From positions 248,001-312,000 of the forward strand of contig NZ_QAOJ01000002.1 of assembly GCF_003050835.1 (NCBI RefSeq): a stretch of 64,000 bases of DNA. Direction: 5' to 3'. This stretch comes from Pseudomonas sp. GV071. Its GTDB lineage: Bacteria > Pseudomonadota > Gammaproteobacteria > Pseudomonadales > Pseudomonadaceae. Below, piece by piece: positions 41,888 to 50,511 of this stretch. The translations under genes and the position numbers were made by a program. The notes under the pieces were generated by a model. It saw only the letters and a program-made list of their open reading frames with translations, ran no database searches and was not told the DNA's origin. Position 1 is the first letter of the stretch; each line of letters begins with the position of its first letter.

Positions 41888-43318
41888 TCAGACCGCTGCT
41901 TTGAGCGGCACCAGACGCGGTGCAATCATGTTTTCCGGGCGCAGGATCTCGGCCAGGCTGGCGTCATCCAGCAGCTGTTCCTCACGCACCAGCTCCAGTA
42001 CGCCACGGCCACTTTCCAGCGCCTGCTTGGCGATGCGGGTGGCGTTTTCGTAGCCGATGTAGGGGTTCAGTGCGGTGATCAGGCCGATGGAGCTTTCCAC
42101 CAGTTCGCGGCAGCGTTCTTCGTTGGCGGTGATGCCGACGATGCAGTGCTCGCGCAGCATGTCCATGGCGCGTTGCAGCAGGCGGATCGAGTCGAAGATC
42201 TTGTAGGCGATCAGGGGCTCCATCACGTTCAGTTGCAGTTGGCCGCCTTCGGCCGCCATGGTCAGGGCCAGGTCGTTGCCGATCACTTCGAACGCCACCT
42301 GGTTGACCGCTTCCGGAATCACCGGGTTGACCTTGCCGGGCATGATCGAGCTACCAGGCTGACGCGCCGGCAGGTTGATTTCGTTGATGCCGGTACGCGG
42401 GCCGCTGGAGAGCAGGCGCAGGTCGTTGCAGATCTTCGACAGTTTCACCGCGGTGCGTTTGAGCATGCCGGAGAACAGCACGAAGGCGCCCATGTCCGAG
42501 GTGGCTTCAATCAGGTCGGCGGCCGGCACCAGCGGCTGGCCGCTGATCACTGCCAGACGCTCGACAGCCAAGGCTTGGTAGCGCGGGTCGGCGTTGATGC
42601 CGGTGCCAATCGCGGTGCCGCCCAGGTTCACTTCGGTAAGCAGCTCCGGCGCCAGGCTTTTCAGGCGCGCCAGGTCTTCACCGAGGGTGGTGGCGAAGGC
42701 GCGGAATTCCTGGCCGAGGGTCATCGGCACGGCGTCTTGCAACTGGGTGCGGCCCATCTTCAATACGTGGCTGAATTCCTGGCCTTTGGCGGCGAACGCC
42801 TGGATCAGGCTGTCGAGGCTGGCCAGCAGGGTGTCGTGACCCAGCAGCAGGCCCAGGCGAATGGCGGTGGGGTAGGCGTCGTTGGTGGACTGCGCCATGT
42901 TCACGTCATTGTTGGGGTGCAGGTATTGGTACTCGCCCTTGTTGTGGCCCATGGCTTCGAGGGCGATGTTGGCGATCACCTCGTTGGCATTCATGTTGGT
43001 CGAGGTGCCGGCGCCGCCTTGAATCATGTCGACCACGAATTGGTCATGGAACTCGCCACGTACCAGACGGGCACAGGCTTCGCTGATCGCCGCATGCTTC
43101 GGGGCGCTCAGGTGGCCCAGTTCACGGTTGGCATCGGCTGCCGCCTGCTTGACCATCGCCAGGGCAACCACCAGTTTCGGGTAGTGCGACAGCGTCACGC
43201 CGGACAGGCGGAAGTTGTGCACAGCCCGCAGGGTCTGAATGCCGTAGTAAGCGTCGGAAGGAACTTCGAGGGTGCCAAGCAGATCTTTTTCGATGCGCGA
43301 TGATGCAACAGGGGACAT
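41888..43318 (-). CDS. aspA: Aspartate ammonia-lyase
   Basis: This 476-residue enzyme converts L-aspartate to fumarate and ammonia. The fumarase/aspartase signature GSSIMPGKVNP is near residue 325, and TRIEKDLLG-like N-terminal RIEKDLLGTLEVPSDAYYG is typical. Substrate-loop residues STNDAYPTA are present. The start could be 43318 or 43330; neither has a clear ribosome site, and 43318 gives the usual N-terminal length. It is divergent from a LysR gene and ends in a strong terminator. Confidence 0.95.
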   Translation of the reverse strand: MSPVASSRIEKDLLGTLEVPSDAYYGIQTLRAVHNFRLSGVTLSHYPKLVVALAMVKQAAADANRELGHLSAPKHAAISEACARLVRGEFHDQFVVDMIQGGAGTSTNMNANEVIANIALEAMGHNKGEYQYLHPNNDVNMAQSTNDAYPTAIRLGLLLGHDTLLASLDSLIQAFAAKGQEFSHVLKMGRTQLQDAVPMTLGQEFRAFATTLGEDLARLKSLAPELLTEVNLGGTAIGTGINADPRYQALAVERLAVISGQPLVPAADLIEATSDMGAFVLFSGMLKRTAVKLSKICNDLRLLSSGPRTGINEINLPARQPGSSIMPGKVNPVIPEAVNQVAFEVIGNDLALTMAAEGGQLQLNVMEPLIAYKIFDSIRLLQRAMDMLREHCIVGITANEERCRELVESSIGLITALNPYIGYENATRIAKQALESGRGVLELVREEQLLDDASLAEILRPENMIAPRLVPLKAAV

Positions 43319-43414
43319 GATGAGGTTCATCTCAGGGTAGGCACGGGCTAGGCCGCGATGCAGGCTAGACTAGGGACGGACACGCTTTTAGGCCAATGCT
43401 GTTAAACACTGGGG

Positions 43415-43431
43415 TATGCACAAACGGCATA
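43415..43431. promoter_or_regulatory. Candidate LysR box between aspA and lysR
   Basis: TATGC-ACAAACG-GCATA is a perfect 5-bp inverted repeat with a T-N11-A core, the usual LysR site form. It is about 97 bases before aspA and 60 before the LysR gene. Confidence 0.5.
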
Positions 43432-43491
43432 ATGCAGGTGTGACTGCCGCTTGTCGGCGAGCGTAATTAGCGGTATCGCACGGGAGATCCC

Positions 43492-44406
43492 ATGAACCTC
43501 GAAAGCAAATGGCTGGAAGATTTCGTCACCCTGGCCGGCACCCGCAGTTTTTCCCAGGCGGCGCAGAAACGCTTCGTCACCCAGCCGGCATTCAGCCGAC
43601 GGATTCGCAGCCTGGAAGAAGCCCTGGGCCTGACGTTGGTGAACCGCGCACGCACGCCCATCGAGCTGACCGAAGCCGGGCAATTGTTTCTGGTTACCGC
43701 GCGCAGCGTGATCGAACAGTTGGGGGAGGTGGTGCGCCACCTGCATCACCTGGAAGGCCAGCAAGGCGAGGTACTGCAATTCGCCGCCGCCCACTCCCTG
43801 GCGCTGAGCTACTTCCCGGCCTGGATCGCGCGCTTGCGCAACGAAGGGCTGAACATTGCCAGCCGCCTGGTGGCGACCAACGTTGGCGAGGCCGTGCATG
43901 CCCTGCGCGAAGGCGCCTGCGATCTGATTCTGGCGTTCTACGACCCGGACGCCGCCTTGCAGATGGACCCGGAAATCTTCCCCTCGATGCTGCTCGGGCG
44001 CAGCGAAATGCTGCCGGTGTGCGGTGTGGATGCCGAGGGCAAGGCGCTGTTTGATCTGGACAGCGGCCAGAGCGTGCCGCTGTTGGCCTACAGCGCCGGC
44101 GCGTTTCTCGGCCGTTCGGTGAATGCCTTGCTGCGCCAACGCGGCCTGCGGTCGACCACGGTGTATGAAACCGCGATGGCCGACAGCTTGAAGAGCATGG
44201 CCCTGCAAGGCCTGGGCGTGGCCTGGGTGCCGCGTCTGAGCATCGGCGCCGAGCTGGCCCGTGGCGAGCTGGTGGAATGTGGCGGCCCGCAGTGGCAGTT
44301 GCCACTGGAGATCCGCCTGTACCGCTGCGCCCTGGTGCGCAAGGCGGCGATCCGTCTGCTCTGGCGCAAGCTTGAGGCCGGGGTCGGCGCGCAGGCGCAG
44401 GCCTAA
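43492..44406 (+). CDS. LysR-family regulator, HypT/YjiE-like subgroup
   Basis: This 304-residue LysR protein starts ESKWLEDFVTLAGTRSFSQA, continuing through QPAFSRRIRSLEEA. These and AAAHSLALSYFP closely resemble E. coli HypT (YjiE), a hypochlorite-responsive regulator, as I remember its sequence. Of the HypT methionines oxidised by HOCl, only the one near residue 230 seems retained (ETAMADSL). GGGAG lies six bases before the start. It is divergent from aspA, an arrangement I recall from P. putida, and its end overlaps the convergent GMC gene by four bases. Confidence 0.88.
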   Translation: MNLESKWLEDFVTLAGTRSFSQAAQKRFVTQPAFSRRIRSLEEALGLTLVNRARTPIELTEAGQLFLVTARSVIEQLGEVVRHLHHLEGQQGEVLQFAAAHSLALSYFPAWIARLRNEGLNIASRLVATNVGEAVHALREGACDLILAFYDPDAALQMDPEIFPSMLLGRSEMLPVCGVDAEGKALFDLDSGQSVPLLAYSAGAFLGRSVNALLRQRGLRSTTVYETAMADSLKSMALQGLGVAWVPRLSIGAELARGELVECGGPQWQLPLEIRLYRCALVRKAAIRLLWRKLEAGVGAQAQA

Positions 44407-46040
44407 GCGGTTTGCACCGCGGCGTTGTGGTTGCTCGCCGCGGCCGCTGCACGCGCCCCTTCACTCTGGATCAACTGCGCCGCCTTCTCGCCAATCATGA
44501 TGCACGGCGCGTTGGTGTTGCCGCTGATCAGCGTGGGCATGATCGAGGCATCGGCCACCCGCAGGCCCTGCATGCCTATCACCTGCAGCGCGGGGGTGAC
44601 CACGCTCAGGGCATCCACGCCCATCTTGCAGGTGCCCACCGGGTGGAACACGGTGGCGGCGTAGTCGCGGATATAGGCCAGCAGTTGTGCGTCGCTCTGC
44701 ACCTCGGCACCGGGCAGCATTTCCTTGCCGCGCAGGGCATCGAAGCTGCTGTCGGCCAGCACCTTGCGCGCCAGCTTGAGGCCTTCGATCAGCACCTTGG
44801 CGTCGTCCATGTCGGCGAGAAAGTTGTAGTCGATCTCCAGTTCGCGCTGCGGGTTCAGGCGCAGTTCACCAATGGATTTGGGCCGCAGTACGCAGGTGTG
44901 TACGGCGTAGCCATGGCCCCATTCGAACAGGCGGCCGCGGTGGCTGCGGTAGCCCGGCACGAAGTGAAATTGCACATCGGGCAGCGCCTCGGCCAACGGC
45001 GTGCGGGCAAAGCCGCCGGCTTCCACGTAGTTGGTGGTGAGCCAGCCTTTTTTCTGCAGCAGGTATTTGATTGGCGAGGCGAGGATGCTGCCCAGCGAGC
45101 CCCAGGAAAAACCCAGGGTCAGCGGGCTGGCCGAGCGCACGGTGATCAGGCCATCAAGGTGGTCTTGCAGGTTCTTGCCCACCCCGGGCGCATCGCACAC
45201 CAGCGGCACGCCGGCGGCTTCCAGCTCGGCGCGCGGGCCGATGCCGGAGTTGAGAAGAATCTGCGGTGAGCCAATGGCACCGGCACACAGAATCACTTCG
45301 CGGCTGCAGTTCAGGGTCAGTGGCTGGCCGTCCTTGAGCAACTGCAAACCACGCACTTGAGTACCCTCGCACAGCAGCGATTGCACGTTGCAGCCGGTCA
45401 GCACCGTCAGGTTGGCGCGCTCACGCACCGGCGCGACAAAGGCGCGGTAAGCGGACAGGCGCTTGGCGTTTTTCTGCGTCAGGTTGTAGATGCCGGCGCC
45501 TTCCAGCTCGCCGCCATTGAAGTCGTCGTTGGTCTTGATGCCCACCCGTGCGGCCGCTTTTACGAACAGCGTCGATAGCGGGTTGGGGTCACGGGCTCGG
45601 TCCACCAGCAACTCGCCCAGCGTGCCGTGCAACGCCGGGTTTTGCCCGAGCAGGTTGCGCTCGGATTTCTTGAACAGCGGCAGCACGTCGGCCCAGCTCC
45701 AGCCCGTGCAGCCCTGCTCGGCCCAGCGGTCGTAGTCCGAGGCGTCGCCACGGATGTAGATCATGCTGTTCATCGAACTGGAGCCGCCCAGGGCCTTGCC
45801 CCGTGGCGTGTGCAGGCGGCGGTTGTTGAGTTCTTTCTGCGGCGTGGAGAAGAAATTCCAGCTGAAGATTTTGCTCTTGTACAAGGTGATGGTGCCGGCC
45901 GGGGTTTGCACCCGCGGGCTGGCATCGCTGCCACCGGCTTCGAGCAGGCACACGCGCACGGCGGGGTCGGCGCTCAGGCGGTTGGCCAACACGCAACCGG
46001 CCGAGCCGGCGCCGACGATGAGGTAGTCGTAGTCAGGCAT
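44403..46040 (-). CDS. GMC-family FAD-dependent oxidoreductase (choline dehydrogenase-like)
   Basis: This 545-residue flavoprotein has the FAD dinucleotide motif VGAGSAGCVLANRLS at residues 8-22, GMC signature 1 around GGSSSMNSMIYIRG (near 82), signature 2 near GAIGSPQILLNSGIGP and a C-terminal catalytic His in FHPVGTCKMG. It resembles BetA and AlkJ-type alcohol dehydrogenases, which pass electrons to the respiratory chain. It is downstream of a NitT/TauT-type importer on the same strand with a REP element between. An alcohol or amino-alcohol substrate is likely but undetermined. Confidence 0.9.
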   Translation of the reverse strand: MPDYDYLIVGAGSAGCVLANRLSADPAVRVCLLEAGGSDASPRVQTPAGTITLYKSKIFSWNFFSTPQKELNNRRLHTPRGKALGGSSSMNSMIYIRGDASDYDRWAEQGCTGWSWADVLPLFKKSERNLLGQNPALHGTLGELLVDRARDPNPLSTLFVKAAARVGIKTNDDFNGGELEGAGIYNLTQKNAKRLSAYRAFVAPVRERANLTVLTGCNVQSLLCEGTQVRGLQLLKDGQPLTLNCSREVILCAGAIGSPQILLNSGIGPRAELEAAGVPLVCDAPGVGKNLQDHLDGLITVRSASPLTLGFSWGSLGSILASPIKYLLQKKGWLTTNYVEAGGFARTPLAEALPDVQFHFVPGYRSHRGRLFEWGHGYAVHTCVLRPKSIGELRLNPQRELEIDYNFLADMDDAKVLIEGLKLARKVLADSSFDALRGKEMLPGAEVQSDAQLLAYIRDYAATVFHPVGTCKMGVDALSVVTPALQVIGMQGLRVADASIMPTLISGNTNAPCIMIGEKAAQLIQSEGARAAAAASNHNAAVQTA

Positions 46041-46070
46041 GGGTGCCTCGCTTGAAAATGTGTTTAAGCG

Positions 46071-46133
46071 CATCGCGGCTAAAGCCCCTCCCACAAGGAA
46101 ATGCGATCCCTGTGGGAGGGGCTTTAGCCGCGA
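46071..46133. repeat. REP doublet, GTGGGAGGGGC type
   Basis: CATCGCGGCTAAAGCCCCTC plus CCAC and its inverse, between the ABC ATPase and the GMC gene. It may attenuate transcription between them. Confidence 0.93.
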
Positions 46134-46144
46134 AGCTTTTGCTC

Positions 46145-46981
46145 TTAATGAACTTCGGCCAGATCGTCGTGCAGCAGCTCGAGAATCCGCCGTTTCATGC
46201 GGATGAACTCGGGCTCCATCACCACGTCCATGGACCGCGGGCGGTCCATGGGCACGTCCAGCACTTCCTTGATGTGCCCAGGCCGGGCGCCCATCACGTA
46301 GATGCGGTCGGCCAGCAGAATGGCTTCGTCGATGTCGTGGGTGACGAACACCACGGTCTTCTTGGCGTTACCCCAGACCTGCAACAGCAGTTGCTGCATC
46401 TGCAAGCGGGTCTGGCTGTCGAGGGCGCCGAACGGTTCGTCCATCAGCAGAATCTGCGGGTCGTTGGCCAGCGCCCGGGCAATCGCCACGCGCTGCATCA
46501 TGCCGCCGGAGAGCTGCTTGGGGTAATGCCGGGCGAACTTGGCCAGGCCCACTTCGTTCAGGTAGAACTCGACGATGGTGTTGATCTCATCGCCCGGCAG
46601 GCCGCGGCGCTTGAGGCCGAACTCGATGTTCTGACGCACCGTCAGCCAGGGAAACAGGGTGTAGCTCTGGAACACCATGCCGCGATCAGCGCCCGGGCCT
46701 TCGACCTTTTTGCCGCCGACATAAATGGCGCCATCGCTCGGCTCGGCCAAACCGGCAGTGAGGTACAGCAGGCTGGATTTACCGCAGCCTGACGGGCCGA
46801 CGATCACCGCAAATTGCTGGTCCGGCACTTCGAACGAAACGTTGTCGAGCGCGGTAAAGGTTTCGCCACTCGGCGACTGGTAACGCAGGCTTACACCCTC
46901 CACCTTCAGGCGGCTTTCCACGGCGGCGTACTCGCTGAGGGCCGGCATGATGTAGGGCTTGGTGGAGGTCATTGTGCCCAT
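46145..46981 (-). CDS. ABC transporter ATP-binding protein, NitT/TauT type
   Basis: This 278-residue ATPase has Walker A GPSGCGKSS near residue 60, signature LSGGMMQRV near 156, Walker B LLMDEPFGALD near 176 and the switch His in FVTHDIDEA. The family imports taurine, sulfonates, nitrate, pyrimidine precursors and similar compounds. The start at 46981 has GAGGA eight bases before it and overlaps the permease gene by 13 bases. It works with the permease and binding protein encoded upstream. Confidence 0.92.
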   Translation of the reverse strand: MGTMTSTKPYIMPALSEYAAVESRLKVEGVSLRYQSPSGETFTALDNVSFEVPDQQFAVIVGPSGCGKSSLLYLTAGLAEPSDGAIYVGGKKVEGPGADRGMVFQSYTLFPWLTVRQNIEFGLKRRGLPGDEINTIVEFYLNEVGLAKFARHYPKQLSGGMMQRVAIARALANDPQILLMDEPFGALDSQTRLQMQQLLLQVWGNAKKTVVFVTHDIDEAILLADRIYVMGARPGHIKEVLDVPMDRPRSMDVVMEPEFIRMKRRILELLHDDLAEVH

Positions 46982-47772
46982 GCGGCAATCCTCAGACGGA
47001 GCAGACGGAAGAGTTGGTCGGTGATCAGCCCTAGCAGGCCGATGATGGCGATGGCGAGGAAAATCACGTCCACCTGAAAGCCGCGCATGGCCTTCAGGCT
47101 GATGTAACCGAGGCCGCTGGAAGCCGCCACCAGTTCAGCCACTACCAGGTAGGTCCAGGCCCAGCCCATGGTCACCCGCAAAGTGTCGAGCACGCCGGGC
47201 AGGGAGGCCGGGCCGAGTACATGGAAGACCACGTCACGGCGGGTGGCGCCGAGGGTGTAGCTGGCATTTACCAGGTCCTTGGAAACACCTTTGGACACAT
47301 CGGCAATCATCACCAGCTGCTGGAAAAAGGTGCCGAAAATAATCACCGCCACTCGCTGCTCCAGACCGATGCCGATCCACAGAATGAACAGCGGCACAAA
47401 CGAGGTCACCGGCAGGTAGCGGATAAAGTTCACCAGGGGTTCGAGGAACGCCTGCACGATACGAAAGCTGCCCATCAGCAGGCCCAACGGCACCGCCACC
47501 AGGGAAGAAATGGCAAAGCCGATCAGCACCACTTCAAGGCTGGCGCCGACGTGTTTGGCCAGGGTGCCATCGTTGGTCAGGCGCACGGCGGCGTCGAACA
47601 CCGCACCAGGGGTGGGCAGAAACATGGTCGGCACCACGCCGCCATAGGACAGGCCGACCCACAGGCCGAGGACTGCCAGCCAGCACAGGGTACTGGCGGC
47701 AAAAATGAGTTTTACCGGCAGACCGACCTTGGGGGTCAGGCAGCGGTTGATCCAGGAACGAGCAGTGGCCAC
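46969..47772 (-). CDS. ABC transporter permease, NitT/TauT type
   Basis: This 267-residue BPD-type permease has about six membrane helices. The EAA-loop region ASYTLGATRRDVVFHVLGPAS (split) is near residues 172-192. The start is taken as GTG 47772 because GGAGG lies seven bases upstream; the longer frame to 47835 begins with an unlikely Cys- and Phe-rich stretch. It lies between the binding protein and the overlapping ATPase. Confidence 0.9.
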   Translation of the reverse strand: MATARSWINRCLTPKVGLPVKLIFAASTLCWLAVLGLWVGLSYGGVVPTMFLPTPGAVFDAAVRLTNDGTLAKHVGASLEVVLIGFAISSLVAVPLGLLMGSFRIVQAFLEPLVNFIRYLPVTSFVPLFILWIGIGLEQRVAVIIFGTFFQQLVMIADVSKGVSKDLVNASYTLGATRRDVVFHVLGPASLPGVLDTLRVTMGWAWTYLVVAELVAASSGLGYISLKAMRGFQVDVIFLAIAIIGLLGLITDQLFRLLRLRIAAWAQ

Positions 47773-47850
47773 AGCGCCACCTCCACATAAGGCAGGGAAA
47801 CACGGCAGAAAGAAGCACGCCGCGTGCCGGAACACGCAGCGTGAAAGGCG

Positions 47851-48825
47851 TTAAGGCGTGACGAACGAGGTGTCGACCAGGTCGTCGTAGCTCACCGCGA
47901 ACGGCTTGCCTTGCAGCTCGCTCCAGGTTTCGTTAGCGAGCTTGATGATCTCGGCGATGTCGCCGGGTTTGCCTTTAGTGCCGAGCAGTTTTTCGCTCAT
48001 CGGCTGGTCGTAGAACTTCACGCCCTTGGCCGCTTCTGCCAGGTCTTCAGGCTTGGACAGGTAGCCGCCCACGCCTTTGGCCATGATGGTGTACGCCTCT
48101 TTCGGATGGTCCTTGGTGTACTGCACGGCTTTGTACAAACCGGCCACCAGGGCTTTCACATCTTCAGGTTGTTTTTCGATCACATCGCAGGACAACGCGA
48201 CCACATCGACGATCACGCCAGGGGTCGCCGAACTGTCGACCAACACGTCGCCGGTGCCCTTTTGCTTGACCATGGTCAGGTTCGGTTCCCAGGTCACGGC
48301 CGCCGGAATACGACCGGCGATAAAGGCGCTGGCCGCGTCGTCGGCGGTCATGTTCTGCACCTCGACGTCGGCCATGCTCATGCCTTCTTTCTTCAGCAGG
48401 TAAGACAGCCAGAACTGCGACACCGAGCCCTCGTTCACGGCAACCGATTTGCCCTTGAGGTCTTTGATGCTCTTGATGTCTTTGGTCACCACGATGCCGT
48501 CGCCGCCATGGCTTTCATCCAGCGCGGCGACGGTTTTGAAGCAGAAGTCCTTGGAGCGGTACTTGAGGATTTCGTCGATGGTCGAAGCCGAACCGGAGAG
48601 CTTGCCCGAGGCTTGGGCGGCCATGTACATCGAGGCTTCTTCGATGGTGGTCAGTTCCAGGTCGAGGCCGGCGTCTTTGAAGTAGCCCAGGTCGCGAGCC
48701 AGGTACAGGGTGCCGTAGCCCACCCAGGTGGTGTGGCCGATGGACAATTTGCCAGCCTGCGCGCCAGTGGCGACGGCCGCTAAAACGAGGGACAGCGAGA
48801 CACGCTTGAGCAAGGACTTACGCAT
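47851..48825 (-). CDS. ABC transporter periplasmic substrate-binding protein, NitT/TauT type
   Basis: This 324-residue protein has a signal peptide (about 1-24, ending AQA), then GKLSIGHTTWVGYGTLYLAR, typical of SsuA/TauA-like binding proteins. DGIVVTKDIKSIKDLKGKSVAV (split) and AVTWEPNL are family marks. The ligand is unknown; the operon context (GMC oxidoreductase downstream) does not suggest a sulfonate, since no desulfonase gene is present. GGGAG lies seven bases before the ATG. Confidence 0.92.
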   Translation of the reverse strand: MRKSLLKRVSLSLVLAAVATGAQAGKLSIGHTTWVGYGTLYLARDLGYFKDAGLDLELTTIEEASMYMAAQASGKLSGSASTIDEILKYRSKDFCFKTVAALDESHGGDGIVVTKDIKSIKDLKGKSVAVNEGSVSQFWLSYLLKKEGMSMADVEVQNMTADDAASAFIAGRIPAAVTWEPNLTMVKQKGTGDVLVDSSATPGVIVDVVALSCDVIEKQPEDVKALVAGLYKAVQYTKDHPKEAYTIMAKGVGGYLSKPEDLAEAAKGVKFYDQPMSEKLLGTKGKPGDIAEIIKLANETWSELQGKPFAVSYDDLVDTSFVTP

Positions 48826-48967
48826 GGAACACTCCCACAGCCTGACGGCTTAGTTATTGGTTGAATTGCGGGGCAGTAATGGCCAGCGGCCAAGGTATTC
48901 CGTGACCCGGCCTCTGTTGGGCGGGGTTCTTGTTCTGCGGTGTTGCTGGTTCTGTTCTTGATTTTCT

Positions 48968-49094
48968 GTGGGAGGGGCTTTAGCCGCGATGAAAGTAGCG
49001 CCGAGCTCATGGCCAAAGCCTCTCCTACATGTCTCTCGATTAAATGAGGGTGAGCTTTCAGATCAAAAGCATCGCGGCTAAAGCCCCTCCCACA
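48968..49094. repeat. Two separated REP arms, GTGGGAGGGGC type
   Basis: GTGGGAGGGGCTTTAGCCGC plus GA at 48968 and its inverse at 49070-49094, with a degenerate third arm (CCAAAGCCTCTCCTAC) between. The 284-base gap from 48826 to 49109 otherwise holds only the promoter region of the binding-protein gene. Confidence 0.85.
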
Positions 49095-49109
49095 TGGAGC
49101 TTCGATTGG

Positions 49110-50489
49110 TTAAAGAACACCGATCTCCTGCGCCGTACGGTCCACCGCACGTTTGGTCTTGGTCACCAACTCATCCAGCTCACCACGGGTGGCCACCAGC
49201 GCTGGCGCCATGATCATCCGGCCCAGGGTCGATCGAATGATCAGCCCCTCTTCAAAACCGATGGTTCGGCAGCGCCAGGCGATGTCGTTTTCATTGGCGA
49301 AGCGTTTGCGGGTGGCTTTGTCTTCGGCAAATTGCAGCGCCGCGACCAGGCCGGCGCCCTGGATTTCGCCCACCAGCGGGTGGTTGCCGAACACTTCGCG
49401 CAGGCAGCTTTGCAGGTAGGGGCCGGTGTCGGTTTTCACCTGAGTAACCACGCCTTCATCGCGCAAGGCCTTGAGGTTGGCTATGGCCACGGCCGCCGCC
49501 ACCGGGTGGCCGGAATAGGTCAGGCCGTGGGCAAACACGCCGCCTTGCTCCACCAGCACTTCGGCCAGACGTTTGCTGAGAATCAGGCCGCCCATGGGGA
49601 TGTAACCCGAGGTCAGGCCCTTGGCGATGGACAGGGTGTCGGGTTCAAAACCGAAGTACTCGTGGGCGAACCATTCGCCGGTGCGGCCAAAGCCGCCGAT
49701 CACTTCGTCGGCGCACAACAGCACGTCGTACTTGCGGCAAATGCGCTGAATTTCCGGCCAGTAGCTTTCCGGCGGGAAGATCATGCCGCCCGCGCCCTGG
49801 AACGGCTCGGCGATAAACCCAGCGACGTTTTCGGCGCCCAGCGCGAGGATTTTTTCTTCCAGTTGCTGCGCGGCTTTCAGACCGAATTCAGCCGGGGTCA
49901 GGTTGCCCTCGTGGGCGTACCAGTACGGCTCGTCGATGTGCTCGACGTCGGGAATCATGCCGCCCATCTCGTGCATGAATTTCATGCCGCCCAGCGCCGT
50001 GGATGCCAGGGTGGAGCCGTGGTAACCGTTCCAGCGGCCGATCATGATTTTCTTCTCGGGCTTGCCGAGAATCTGCCAGTAGCGGCGCACGGTGCGGATC
50101 AGCACCTCGTTGGCCTCGGAGCCGGAGTTGGTGTAGATCGCGTGGCTGTAGTGGCCGGGCAGCAGGCTGAACAGCAGCTCGGACAGCTCCACCACCGAGG
50201 GGTGGGTGGTGTGGAAAAACATGTTGTAGTACGGCAGCTGCTCCATCTGCTGGGTAGCAGCGGCCGACAGGTCGCGGCGGCCATATCCGAGGTTGGTGCA
50301 CCACAGGCCGGACATGCCGTCCAGGTAGCTGTTGCCGTCGTTGTCCCACAGGTGCAAACGCTCACCGCGCACAATCACCCGCGGCCCTTCGGCGTTCAGC
50401 GCTTTCTGGTCGAGAAAGGCGTGGATGTGGTGGGCGGCGTCAGAGGCTTGGTAGTCGCTGGTTTCGCGCTTGGGCGTCGGGGCAGTCAT
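49110..50489 (-). CDS. Class III omega-aminotransferase (SpuC-like)
   Basis: This 459-residue PLP enzyme has the PLP lysine in SIAKGLTSGYIPMGG (near residue 292), the phosphate-binding SGSEANE near 121 and an Asp in ADEVIGGFGRTG. It resembles SpuC, the putrescine-pyruvate aminotransferase, and other omega-amino acid-pyruvate aminotransferases. Product aldehydes would be oxidised by the dehydrogenase encoded 22 bases upstream in the same operon. Substrate could be putrescine, cadaverine or another omega-amine. Confidence 0.92.
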   Translation of the reverse strand: MTAPTPKRETSDYQASDAAHHIHAFLDQKALNAEGPRVIVRGERLHLWDNDGNSYLDGMSGLWCTNLGYGRRDLSAAATQQMEQLPYYNMFFHTTHPSVVELSELLFSLLPGHYSHAIYTNSGSEANEVLIRTVRRYWQILGKPEKKIMIGRWNGYHGSTLASTALGGMKFMHEMGGMIPDVEHIDEPYWYAHEGNLTPAEFGLKAAQQLEEKILALGAENVAGFIAEPFQGAGGMIFPPESYWPEIQRICRKYDVLLCADEVIGGFGRTGEWFAHEYFGFEPDTLSIAKGLTSGYIPMGGLILSKRLAEVLVEQGGVFAHGLTYSGHPVAAAVAIANLKALRDEGVVTQVKTDTGPYLQSCLREVFGNHPLVGEIQGAGLVAALQFAEDKATRKRFANENDIAWRCRTIGFEEGLIIRSTLGRMIMAPALVATRGELDELVTKTKRAVDRTAQEIGVL

Positions 50490-50511
50490 CTAAATGTCTC
50501 CGGATCTTTTC

